The notes under the pieces were generated by a model. The model searched no databases. It was not told where the DNA came from and saw only the letters and a list, made by a program, of their open reading frames with translations. Below, one piece after another: positions 6,051 through 13,193 of a stretch of 29,366 nucleotides of DNA. The DNA is from a virus: the IMG/VR virus record IMGVR_UViG_3300046514_000188, positions 1-29,366 of that record, one strand, 5' to 3'. A program made the position numbers and the translations under genes. Position 1 is the stretch's first letter. Each line of letters opens with the position of its first letter.

Positions 6051-6139
6051 CCTGGGCAAACCTTCTGGGCAAGTCGATTTGCCCAGGCCAGAAAATGGCC
6101 GGAAAAGAGCGGATGTTGCCGCAGGTTGACTTGCCCAGA
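6051..6139. repeat. Four copies of a CTGGGCAA(A/G) motif: candidate integrase arm sites
   Basis: Between the integrase and the tRNA core are CCTGGGCAAA (6051-6060) and TCTGGGCAAGTC (6064-6075) on the plus strand, then TTTGCCCAGG (6078-6087) and GACTTGCCCAGA (6128-6139) inverted. The first and third are perfect 10-bp inverted partners, and the second and fourth are perfect 12-bp inverted partners. Repeated short sites next to an attP core are what lambda-type integrases or excisionases bind with their arm domains. They could also form hairpins that end the integrase transcript, although no T-run follows. Confidence 0.7.
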
Positions 6140-6185
6140 CCGGTGGCACTTTGAGGTCGAAATCGGTGATTTTGTTAAGGAAAGG

Positions 6186-6237
6186 TGGTTGCGGGGGCGG
6201 GATTTGAACCCGCGACCTTTGGGTTATGAGCCCAACG
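6186..6237 (-). other. attP core: 3' part of a tRNA-fMet (CAT) including CCA
   Basis: On the minus strand this 52-base stretch carries the anticodon stem-loop TTGGG-CTCATAA-CCCAA, the variable loop AGGTC, the T arm GCGGG-TTCAAAT-CCCGC, and the acceptor strand CCCCGCA-ACCA. The A72-A73-CCA end is typical of initiator tRNA. There is no D arm or 5' acceptor strand upstream (6238-6260), so it is a fragment, not a gene. A tRNA 3' end next to an integrase gene is the standard attachment core, restoring the host tRNA after integration. Confidence 0.88.
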
Positions 6238-6355
6238 GAAGATCGGGCAACAGATAGAGACATAAGGGTTTAACGACGTTACTCTTTCCTGCCTAGCCAA
6301 AAATCCACGACTTTCCGCCCAGTTTGAGCCTGTTTCCACATCGCACTTGCAAATC
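6238..6355. other. Second attP arm / upstream region, no gene seen
   Basis: The stretch between the tRNA-derived core and the next plus-strand start holds no open frame of interest. It has partial matches to the arm motif (GGGCAA at 6244-6249, GCCCAG at 6318-6323), which may be weak sites of the other attP arm. No clear promoter was found. Confidence 0.4.
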
Positions 6356-6682
6356 ATGGCAAGCTGGAAGATTATTCCGTTTAGAAATTTCATGCGTCCG
6401 CCGAAAGAACCTGACGCCGACACCGCCCGCCGCCGGCGGCGCATCACAGAACAACTCCAGCGCTTCAGCGAAGACGACGTGCGGATCGTCGAAGCCTTGA
6501 CGGAGCATCTTGATCAACGGTCGTCGCCTCATCAGGCTCTCGATGCGACCGGTAAGGACTCCCCCCTCGTCGCGGCGCTGATCCAGAACGTGCGCCGAAT
6601 CGCCGACTGCTCCCACGCTTCCGCAGCCGGATTGAACCGCTTCCTCGAGGCGATCCTCGCGACCGAACCCCTTGGGTCGTAA
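6356..6682 (+). CDS. Small protein of unknown function, 108 aa
   Basis: ATG 6356 was chosen; a TTG three codons upstream and ATG 6392 are alternatives, and none has a strong ribosome binding site. The product begins MASWKIIPFRNFM and has an Arg-rich turn (TARRRRRITEQLQRF), helices (EDDVRIVEALTEHLDQ) and a Ser/Ala-rich end. It precedes and slightly overlaps the HTH gene, in the same direction, so the two are likely an operon running from attP toward the virion module. No family recognised. Confidence 0.58.
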   Translation: MASWKIIPFRNFMRPPKEPDADTARRRRRITEQLQRFSEDDVRIVEALTEHLDQRSSPHQALDATGKDSPLVAALIQNVRRIADCSHASAAGLNRFLEAILATEPLGS

Positions 6683-6926
6683 AAACAAGCCTGCCGTGCT
6701 CGTGAGCCAGCGCCCGCCCGTCGTGAGCCCGTACCTGACAAGCCGAGAGGCGCTCGTCTACCTTCGCCTCAAGTCGTTGTCGGCGCTCTATCACCACATC
6801 CGCGAGAACGCGCTGCCGGTGTTACGGGCCGGCGGGGATCTGCGGTTCGACACGCGGGAACTCGATGCGTGGTTGCGCGGGACGACGGCGATCGAGATCG
6901 TGCGGACGCGGAGAAGTCATTGTTGA
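6672..6926 (+). CDS. Excisionase-type HTH_17 DNA-binding protein, 84 aa
   Basis: Residues about 20-70 show the winged-helix excisionase pattern: SPYLTSREALVYLRLKSLSALYHHIRENALPVLRAGGDLRFDTRELDAWLRG. This comprises the first helix, 'L.L.S...LY..I', a wing with 'LP.....L+F', and the closing 'EL..WL'. Lying on the far side of attP from the integrase, it is the best candidate for the recombination directionality factor. The start is uncertain: TTG 6672 overlaps the end of the gene before, and GTG 6702 or 6708 could be used. The gene is convergent with the virion module, with only six bases between stop codons and no visible terminator. Confidence 0.74.
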   Translation: MGRKNKPAVLVSQRPPVVSPYLTSREALVYLRLKSLSALYHHIRENALPVLRAGGDLRFDTRELDAWLRGTTAIEIVRTRRSHC

Positions 6927-6932
6927 TGCGGG

Positions 6933-8063
6933 TCACAGCGGCGCCCCGTCCGGCCGTCGGCCGCCGTTGCCGAATCCGCGGGCGACAAGCAACCCTGGCG
7001 CATTGCCGCACTCGAAGCCTTTGAGGTTGCCGATGTCCTCGTCAGCCAGCCGCTCGTCGCCGTCGTCATCGTTGTTGTATTGACAGGTGGCGACGGTTTC
7101 CCACACCACGTAGTCGATCGGGTGCCCGCGGCCGCTGTCGCCGAGTCCCCAGACACCGCCCGGTGCCAGGCGGTCGAGGCCATCCGTGACGCGCGCGGCC
7201 ATCATGCCGGCCGTCCAATACGGATCGCACTGGTAGCAGATGCCGTCCACCTTGCCGTAGTTGGCGTTCCAGAAGTCGCTCGGCGTTTCGTGATTTTCCT
7301 GCCAGCTGATGTAGTGCGGATAGAAGTGCAGCATGATCAGGCACCGCATCCCGATCAGCGCGGCGTCGTGGTCGATCATCTGCCGGCAGACGGTGGGCGA
7401 CCAGAAGTTCATCTCCCAGGCCGGCGTTTCGACCTGCATCGCGCCTTCCGACAGCAGGCGCTCAATCAGCGCATCGGGCGCGGCGAGCTCCGGCGGCGCA
7501 CTGCGCTGCTTCGGGAGCGGCGGCCGGCGGAAGCGGTCGCGCAGCCGGTTCAGCGTCGGGTCGCGCGGCGCCGACTTCCCCATCGACGGCGTGTAGTACT
7601 TCGACCGCATCAAGTGATGCACGAAGAGGCCCGCCTCGCGGCAGCGCACACTCATCGCCACGTAGTCGTCTTCGCTCTGGCCGTTCGCGAAGCTGTCCTG
7701 GGGCGAGAGCGAGATGTGCGTGTAGCCGTAGTCCCGATGCATCCGCAGAATGATGTCTTCCCACTCGCGGCCGTAGCGGTCGAGAAAATACGTGAGCACA
7801 CGCGACTGCGCCGGCCCGTCGGCGCCGCCCGGCACGCGCGGCAGTCCCGGCACCGTCAGCCCCCAGGCATCGCCGCGCCACCAGCGCACGTCGGCGTGCG
7901 GCGGCGGCTCTTCGCGGAGCTCGGTGTAGACCGGCAGCGGGGCGCCGGTGTCAGGGTCGACGGTGTCCGTGTCGAACGGCGGGAGCGGCGGGCGCACCAC
8001 AATCACCGGCGGCGGCGGCTGCGGCGACGACAGCAGCGGCCAGGTGTGCGCGTAGCCGGTCAT
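6933..8063 (-). CDS. Last gene of the virion module; possible TIM-barrel (glycosidase-like) protein, 376 aa
   Basis: The N-terminus is a Pro-rich linker (about residues 12-60: PQPPPPVIVVRPPLPP). From about residue 85 the protein looks like an alternating strand-helix barrel, with VLTYFLDRYGREWEDIIL, YGYTHISLSPQDSF, CREAGLFVHHLM, CLIMLHFYPHYISWQ and VDGICYQCDPYWTAGMM. Strand ends rich in H, D, W and Y are usual in carbohydrate-active barrels, so it may cleave or bind host surface glycan, but no family is certain. The Gly-rich end (FGNGGRRPDGAPL) is unusual. Its start overlaps the stop of the preceding small gene (ATGA). Confidence 0.75.
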   Translation of the reverse strand: MTGYAHTWPLLSSPQPPPPVIVVRPPLPPFDTDTVDPDTGAPLPVYTELREEPPPHADVRWWRGDAWGLTVPGLPRVPGGADGPAQSRVLTYFLDRYGREWEDIILRMHRDYGYTHISLSPQDSFANGQSEDDYVAMSVRCREAGLFVHHLMRSKYYTPSMGKSAPRDPTLNRLRDRFRRPPLPKQRSAPPELAAPDALIERLLSEGAMQVETPAWEMNFWSPTVCRQMIDHDAALIGMRCLIMLHFYPHYISWQENHETPSDFWNANYGKVDGICYQCDPYWTAGMMAARVTDGLDRLAPGGVWGLGDSGRGHPIDYVVWETVATCQYNNDDDGDERLADEDIGNLKGFECGNAPGLLVARGFGNGGRRPDGAPL

Positions 8064-8365
8064 ACGTTCGGAATCTCGTCGGTGTAGGGCAGCAGGTAGA
8101 CCGGGCCGGCGTCGCCAATCGGCGCATACACCAGGCGGTCGACCTTGAGCAGGGCCGTTTCATACGGCCCCGCACTGCCCGCCGGCCGCGTCTCCAGCGT
8201 GCCATCCGGCTGCACCGAGAGCACCGTGCTGGCGCCGGCGGGATACGTCACCGTGACGCGGTCACTGTCGTCATCGAGATGGTGCACTTGATGCGGGCCG
8301 ATCGCGAGCACCGCGGTGGCACCGGTAGACGTGGTGCGACTCGCCGCCGTCTTCGACTCAGACAT
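8060..8365 (-). CDS. Small beta-rich virion-module protein, 101 aa
   Basis: Begins MSESKTAASRTTSTGATAV and continues with alternating polar/hydrophobic strands (VHHLDDDSDRVTVTYPAGAST, VLSVQPDGTLETRPAGSAGPYETALLKVDRLVYAPIGDAGPVYLLPY). A short beta-structured protein between the ejection-type proteins and the terminal barrel protein suggests a fibre or tail accessory part. The stop overlaps the next start in ATGA. Function not recognised. Confidence 0.68.
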   Translation of the reverse strand: MSESKTAASRTTSTGATAVLAIGPHQVHHLDDDSDRVTVTYPAGASTVLSVQPDGTLETRPAGSAGPYETALLKVDRLVYAPIGDAGPVYLLPYTDEIPNV

Positions 8366-8376
8366 AACGCTCCTTC

Positions 8377-10092
8377 TTACGGGTTCAGTTCAGAGATGGC
8401 CCGCGGCCCTTCCACGATACCCAGCCGGCCCGCGGCGGTGCGCAACCAGCCTTCAAGTCCTGACCGCTGTCCACTGATGATCGCGTCCGCGATGCCGGTC
8501 TTGACGTTGGCTGAGAGCGACTGATAGCGTGGCGACGCCAACACCTGTTGCGCCAGCTTCGCCACCTTGCCGACCGCCCACGCCTGGCCGAGCGAGCCTT
8601 TGATGGCCGCGCCGGCGACCTGCCCCGCCCCTTCCGCCATCGGCGCCAATAGCCCGCCGACTTGCCCGGTCTTCCGCAACACCGTCGCGGTCATCACCGT
8701 GTCGAGGTCTTTCCAGAACGCGAATTCGCGATTGAGCGCGGCGAGGTCTGGACGGTCGCTCTGGACGATGGAGCGGATCGCGTCCCCGCCCATCTTCTTC
8801 GCCCACTTCGCCGACTCGGTCGGGCCGATCTGGCCAAACGACGGCGTGGCATACGCGATTTCATCCCAGGCACGGCGCAGGCCGACGAGATCATCCACGC
8901 TCATATCGTTGCCGTGTGCCTGCACGATCTGCTTCAGCCCATCGATCTGTTTCACCTTCGCAGGATTCAGGGCAATCGCGATCTGCACCTGACCGCCTGG
9001 CATGGATCCAACGACTGTCGCGCTCGGAGGCAGCGCCGCCGCTTCAGCGGCCGACACGATCCGGGTCTTGACGTAGCGCGCTTTCGCGGTATCCAGCGCC
9101 GCCATCAGCCGCTGTGGCGCGTCCTGCACGGTGTCGCTGCCGTAGACCGACAGCGCCTCATCGATGGCCTCACCGGCTTGCTGTCGCGCGGCGTCGAAGA
9201 CATCAACCGCACCCGCGCGTGTCCGACCGAGCGCCCCGAGCACCTCGCTGCCACGGTCCAATATCTCCGGCGTGCGCTTCTCCACGATCGCCTTAAACGG
9301 TTTCGTGGTCGGGTTGAAGAACTTGCCGACATTCACCTCAGCACTGCTCTTGAGCGTGTCCGCGATCTTAGACGCCACCATGCCGATGGTCGGCACTGCG
9401 GCAGAGACGCCAGCGGTGACGCCAGCCGCCGTGTTCGAGCCGCCTTGCGCTTTCACCAGGGCGGCGTTGCCGGCGGCGCTGACCGCCGCCTTTGGTATCA
9501 ACGCCGCGAGTTTCGGGCTGAGCACTCTCGTGAGATACGGCGCCGCGAGCTCGCTCGCCTTCACACCGGCGGCTTCGACCGCGCGTGTCGGTGCAAGGAG
9601 CTCAGCGCCTTGCTCGACCAGGCCGCCGATGGTCTGGCCCGTGTTCGCGGATTCGACCTGCGATGGCTTGAGCGGGATGAACTTGGGCGACACCGCATCG
9701 ACGCCGGGGATCTTGCGCAGCAGTTCGCCGCCGCGAATGCCGGAGCGAAGCAGACTCTTACCCGCGCCAACCGCGACGTCTTTCGCAAAGCCGCCGATGT
9801 TGCGGATGTTCGCGAGGAGTTGATCGCCTTCCGCCGCTGACTCTGTCTTGAGCCGCACGACAGGGTCGCCTGTCGCATCGACCTCGTTGGTCGTGCGGAA
9901 CGTGGGCGCCATCGCCTGTTTTAGATCCCAGAGGTCCGCTTTCACCTCGTTGGGAATCGCGAGGTCTTTCACCTTCTGCGCGAAGTCGTCGGCGCTGGTC
10001 GCCTGTTGGAAGGCGTCCCAGACATCGGCGCGCACGGCATTAGGTGCCTGCACTTGTTGGAGTCGTTCGGCGACGGGATCACGATCAGGCAT
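8377..10092 (-). CDS. Large Ala-rich virion protein, ejection-protein position, 571 aa
   Basis: A long, Ala-rich helical protein: DPVAERLQQVQAPNAVRADVWDAFQQATSADDF and a near-repeat of the same helix (AIPNEVKADLWDLKQAM). Next come a weakly hydrophobic Gly/Ala region (about residues 95-240) and a long C-terminal helical part. In P22-like phages the genes after the hub encode three proteins ejected into the cell (gp7, gp20, gp16); this is the fourth large protein in such a block. Assignment rests on position and composition. The gene starts two bases after the stop of its neighbour. Confidence 0.72.
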   Translation of the reverse strand: MPDRDPVAERLQQVQAPNAVRADVWDAFQQATSADDFAQKVKDLAIPNEVKADLWDLKQAMAPTFRTTNEVDATGDPVVRLKTESAAEGDQLLANIRNIGGFAKDVAVGAGKSLLRSGIRGGELLRKIPGVDAVSPKFIPLKPSQVESANTGQTIGGLVEQGAELLAPTRAVEAAGVKASELAAPYLTRVLSPKLAALIPKAAVSAAGNAALVKAQGGSNTAAGVTAGVSAAVPTIGMVASKIADTLKSSAEVNVGKFFNPTTKPFKAIVEKRTPEILDRGSEVLGALGRTRAGAVDVFDAARQQAGEAIDEALSVYGSDTVQDAPQRLMAALDTAKARYVKTRIVSAAEAAALPPSATVVGSMPGGQVQIAIALNPAKVKQIDGLKQIVQAHGNDMSVDDLVGLRRAWDEIAYATPSFGQIGPTESAKWAKKMGGDAIRSIVQSDRPDLAALNREFAFWKDLDTVMTATVLRKTGQVGGLLAPMAEGAGQVAGAAIKGSLGQAWAVGKVAKLAQQVLASPRYQSLSANVKTGIADAIISGQRSGLEGWLRTAAGRLGIVEGPRAISELNP

Positions 10093-10094
10093 CG

Positions 10095-11624
10095 CTACCG
10101 CCTAAACGGATTCGTCACCACAGGCGCCACAGGCGCCGTCGTCGGGGTCGTGGCTGCTGGGACGGTCGGCACGGTGCGGCCTTCGTTCTCTAACAGATGC
10201 GTCGAGAATCCTTGGAGCCCCTTAATCTTCGCAATGAGCGAGGCGGGCGTGCCCTTCTCGTTTAACATCGCGTTGATCTTGGCGGCTCCCTCCGCGCTCC
10301 GCATCCCATGCACGCCCATGTTCGCCAGCGAATACGATTCGATCGCGCCGGCGAGTTCGGAAAATTCAGGTGGCGGATTGCCGAGGAAATCTCGCAAGGT
10401 GTTGAATCGTCCCATCGCCGGTCCCAGCGTCGCCGCAACGGCGGGATCGGACAGTTTCGCGATGATGTCGTTGCCGGTTTGGTTGACCGCCGTGGCGCTC
10501 GCGAGCCGATTCGCGAGCGTCCCGCTCAGTGGCTTGTTGTAGGTCTGCCCTTTCACCTCGCTCTTTGGCTTCCACTCGATGACGGTATTCCCGTTCGCGT
10601 CTTGATGCTCGACCTTGACCAGCGCATTCCCTGCCGCGTCTTCCATGGCCTTGTTGTGGCGCGCAGTTTCTGCTTGCGCCGCCTGTTCCCGGCCGGCCGT
10701 CATGGTGCTGATTTCTTCCAGCCGCTGGTTATGGCGCGCGGTTTCGTTGTGGAGTTTTGTTTCTGGGAGATCGGCGAGGGCGGCCCTAGCGGCGTCTCGC
10801 ACGGGCGGCGGCTGTTTGGGATCGTTCGCGGTGGCAGCCAGTGAGGCTGCCGTGGGCGTTTCCTTTTTCTCTGGGGCGGTGAACACTGCGCCGAGTTCCG
10901 GATGCGCCTTCTTGATGACAGAGGCCCCCGCCGGGACGTTCTCCGTCTCGGATTCCGCCTTCCCGGCGGCGGTCCCGGTCATTAGCATCTGCGTGAACTG
11001 CTTGATGCGCGCCGGGTCCGTTTCAGCCAATATGCTGTTCGCCTGCTCCGGCGGAATCAACGCGCCGCCGGGTCGCTTGGGATTCGCATACACGGTGACG
11101 AGGAGATGCAAGTCGCCAGGGCTATAGCCACCGGCTGCCACCTTCTGCGCCCCGACGCCCATGTCTTCAAGGTCGCGACGTTTATCGGCGTCCTTGCGCT
11201 GTTGCGCCTTATCGGCCGCCTCACTCAGATGATCTGTGAGCTCCGCGATCTGCGGGAGTTGATGGCCATGTCCTGCCGCTTGCGCCCGCTCCAGCAGCGC
11301 CTTTTGATTCGGGCGGCCGGTCTCCGGATCGATCACACTCGGGTCATTCAGGAGCGTGCCGAGATAATCCCGGTCCGCTTGCTGTCGCTTCGCCTCATCC
11401 AGCTTCAACCCACCGAGTTGTAAATCCTGCTGGCCGACCTGCAGCTGCTGCTGCTGGATCTGCTGCTTCAGCCGGTCCTGCTCGAGCGCCCGCTGCTGCT
11501 GCATCGCCTGCCCTGGAATCGAGGACAGATTGCGGATTAAGTCCGCGTAGATGTTGCCGCGTTGCAGCGTGCCGGCGGCGGCAGCGTTGCCCTTCGCCAT
11601 CAAGATTTCGGCTATCGACGCCAT
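10095..11624 (-). CDS. Gln-rich coiled-coil virion protein, ejection-protein position, 509 aa
   Basis: The N-terminal 100 residues are strongly coiled-coil and Gln-rich (QAMQQQRALEQDRLKQQIQQQQLQVGQQ). The middle contains two ETARHN repeats (ETARHNQRLEEI, ETARHNKAMEDA), a motif common in internal virion proteins of short-tailed phages. The C-terminal region (LANRLASATAVNQTGNDIIAKL...LRDFLGNPPPEFSELAGAI) is helical and ends in a Thr/Pro-rich tail. A role inside the capsid as an ejected or DNA-translocation protein is inferred from composition and position. Confidence 0.75.
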   Translation of the reverse strand: MASIAEILMAKGNAAAAGTLQRGNIYADLIRNLSSIPGQAMQQQRALEQDRLKQQIQQQQLQVGQQDLQLGGLKLDEAKRQQADRDYLGTLLNDPSVIDPETGRPNQKALLERAQAAGHGHQLPQIAELTDHLSEAADKAQQRKDADKRRDLEDMGVGAQKVAAGGYSPGDLHLLVTVYANPKRPGGALIPPEQANSILAETDPARIKQFTQMLMTGTAAGKAESETENVPAGASVIKKAHPELGAVFTAPEKKETPTAASLAATANDPKQPPPVRDAARAALADLPETKLHNETARHNQRLEEISTMTAGREQAAQAETARHNKAMEDAAGNALVKVEHQDANGNTVIEWKPKSEVKGQTYNKPLSGTLANRLASATAVNQTGNDIIAKLSDPAVAATLGPAMGRFNTLRDFLGNPPPEFSELAGAIESYSLANMGVHGMRSAEGAAKINAMLNEKGTPASLIAKIKGLQGFSTHLLENEGRTVPTVPAATTPTTAPVAPVVTNPFRR

Positions 11625-11627
11625 GAT

Positions 11628-13193
11628 TTATGACCCCGCCGGTCGGCCGGCGATCAGCGCATTGATCGCGCGCTGCGCGACGGCGTTGTTCTGATTGAAG
11701 AAATCTTGCACGCCCGTCCGGTTGATCTGGTAATTCTGCAGATACTCGTTTAGTTGCCGCGCCTGATCGTTCAGGTATTGCGTGTATTGATTCTGGTAGG
11801 TCGTCTGCGACGGCCCGAGTTGATTGCTCAGATACTCGTTTTCGTTCTGCTGCCGGCCGGCGAGCGCGTTATTCACGCCGCCCTGGAAGACGTTATAGTT
11901 CGTGTTGTAAGCCGCGAGCGCGTTGTTGAAGGAGCCCTGCCCTTCGTTGAAGTTCTGTTGTCGGGCGCCGAGGTCGAGCCCCGCCTGCGTCGCATACTGC
12001 CCGAAGTTTTGCTGCTGCCCCGCGAGCGCCTGGTTGAACTGCTGCCCTTGTTCGGCGACGTTCTGCCCGCGCGTCTGTAGCGACTGGTTGAACAGATTGT
12101 GGTATTCGTTGCTGGCGTAGTCCTGCGCCGCGCGTCCGAGCTCCAGCTGCGTGCCGCCGCTCAGAATGGACCCGCGGGCGGCGGCACTGCGTTCGCGCGC
12201 CTGCTGGTCGAGCGCGAGCCGTGATTGAAAGCCCGGACTGTTCTGCAGGTCCGCGGCCGACGGCGCATAGAAAGACGACCACGGATTCGGCGCCACGTTA
12301 CTCCCCGCCGGGAGGTTGACGACTTCTGGCCCCTGTTCGCCGACGACGGCGTTGCCGCCGCTGAAATCCTGCACGCCGGTGGCGAAGTGCGGCAGCGTCG
12401 CCGGATTGAAGGTGTTCCCCGTGCGCAGCGCGTCCGAAATCGCCGGCGGCGTGAATTGGCCGCCGGTCCACTGCCGCAGCGCATAGGGCGTATTCAGCGC
12501 GGGATCCCGCGCGGGCGCGTTGAAGTCCCCACCCTGCCACGTCGCGGGCGTATACGGCGTCTGCAGGTTCCCCGGCACCGGCGGCGGCGTGTAGTTGCCG
12601 CCGGTCCACGGCTGCGACTGATACGGCGAGGTCGGCACGCCATAGGCGGTCAGCGTGTTAGGAGGGGCGCCGCCCCCCGTGCCCAAGGGGCCGCTGGTGC
12701 CGGTGCCGCCGCCGCTATCCTGAAACTTCTGCACCGTGCCGTTGCGGACACCCGCCGCGCCATCGCCGCGATTGATGCGATCAGCCCAGTAGGCCCACGC
12801 CGAGTCGGCGCCATTCGGGTCGCTGCTGATCTTCTGGAACCAGTAGTTCGGGTCGTCCGTGCTCCCAGCATCGCTCAGTTGCTTTTTGATGCGCGACATC
12901 AAGTCGCCCCCGCCGGCGCTGCCCGTCGAACCTGCGTGCGCCTGCGCTTCGCCGCTGCCTTTGATCTGCGACTCGATGCCGGCTAGATCTGTGGCGCCAT
13001 ATTTCCCGCTCATCCAGTTCTGGTATTCGTCCTGCGTGGCGGGCCGTCCCAGATACTGCTGATACAGCGCGTTGATCTGGTCGAAGCTCGCGCTGTTACT
13101 CGTGGGCGGCGGGGCATTCTGATCGAACCAGTTCGGATCAGCGGTGGTCGCGGCGGGATCGTTGGTGTCGCCGACCGTTGGATTGAGCGCCAT
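11628..13193 (-). CDS. Modular virion protein with a DUF4214-like start, a tape-measure-like motif and a Gln/Asn-rich end, 521 aa
   Basis: Three parts can be seen. Residues about 38-70 (ALYQQYLGRPATQDEYQNW) match the LGR...E...W pattern of DUF4214-like domains. Residues about 190-275 contain three Trp/Gly/Pro repeats (QPWTGGNYTPP, ATWQGGDFNAP, RQWTGGQFTPP). Around residue 290, VVGEQGPEVVNLPAGSNV is the GE-GPE...LP-G motif usually seen in tail tape-measure proteins. The last 180 residues are Gln/Asn-rich repeats (FNQALAGQQQNFGQ, NNALAGRQQNENEY). It lies in the ejection-protein block. The mixture is unusual for a short-tailed phage. Confidence 0.78.
   Translation of the reverse strand: MALNPTVGDTNDPAATTADPNWFDQNAPPPTSNSASFDQINALYQQYLGRPATQDEYQNWMSGKYGATDLAGIESQIKGSGEAQAHAGSTGSAGGGDLMSRIKKQLSDAGSTDDPNYWFQKISSDPNGADSAWAYWADRINRGDGAAGVRNGTVQKFQDSGGGTGTSGPLGTGGGAPPNTLTAYGVPTSPYQSQPWTGGNYTPPPVPGNLQTPYTPATWQGGDFNAPARDPALNTPYALRQWTGGQFTPPAISDALRTGNTFNPATLPHFATGVQDFSGGNAVVGEQGPEVVNLPAGSNVAPNPWSSFYAPSAADLQNSPGFQSRLALDQQARERSAAARGSILSGGTQLELGRAAQDYASNEYHNLFNQSLQTRGQNVAEQGQQFNQALAGQQQNFGQYATQAGLDLGARQQNFNEGQGSFNNALAAYNTNYNVFQGGVNNALAGRQQNENEYLSNQLGPSQTTYQNQYTQYLNDQARQLNEYLQNYQINRTGVQDFFNQNNAVAQRAINALIAGRPAGS

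Noticed and set aside
6186-6237. Complete, working tRNA-fMet gene
   Set aside because: The D arm and 5' acceptor strand are missing upstream of the anticodon arm on that strand; only the 3' part is present.
6927-6932. Terminator between the convergent excisionase-type gene and the virion module
   Set aside because: Only six bases separate the stop codons and no hairpin with a T-run is seen near them.
7080-8087. Plus-strand open frame of 335 aa opposite the barrel-like protein
   Set aside because: It lies antisense to a convincing gene; its Arg/Val/His-rich product is typical of the reverse strand of high-GC coding DNA.
8662-9840. Plus-strand open frame of 392 aa opposite the 571-aa virion protein
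   Set aside because: Antisense shadow of a gene in a high-GC genome; no domain and no start signal.
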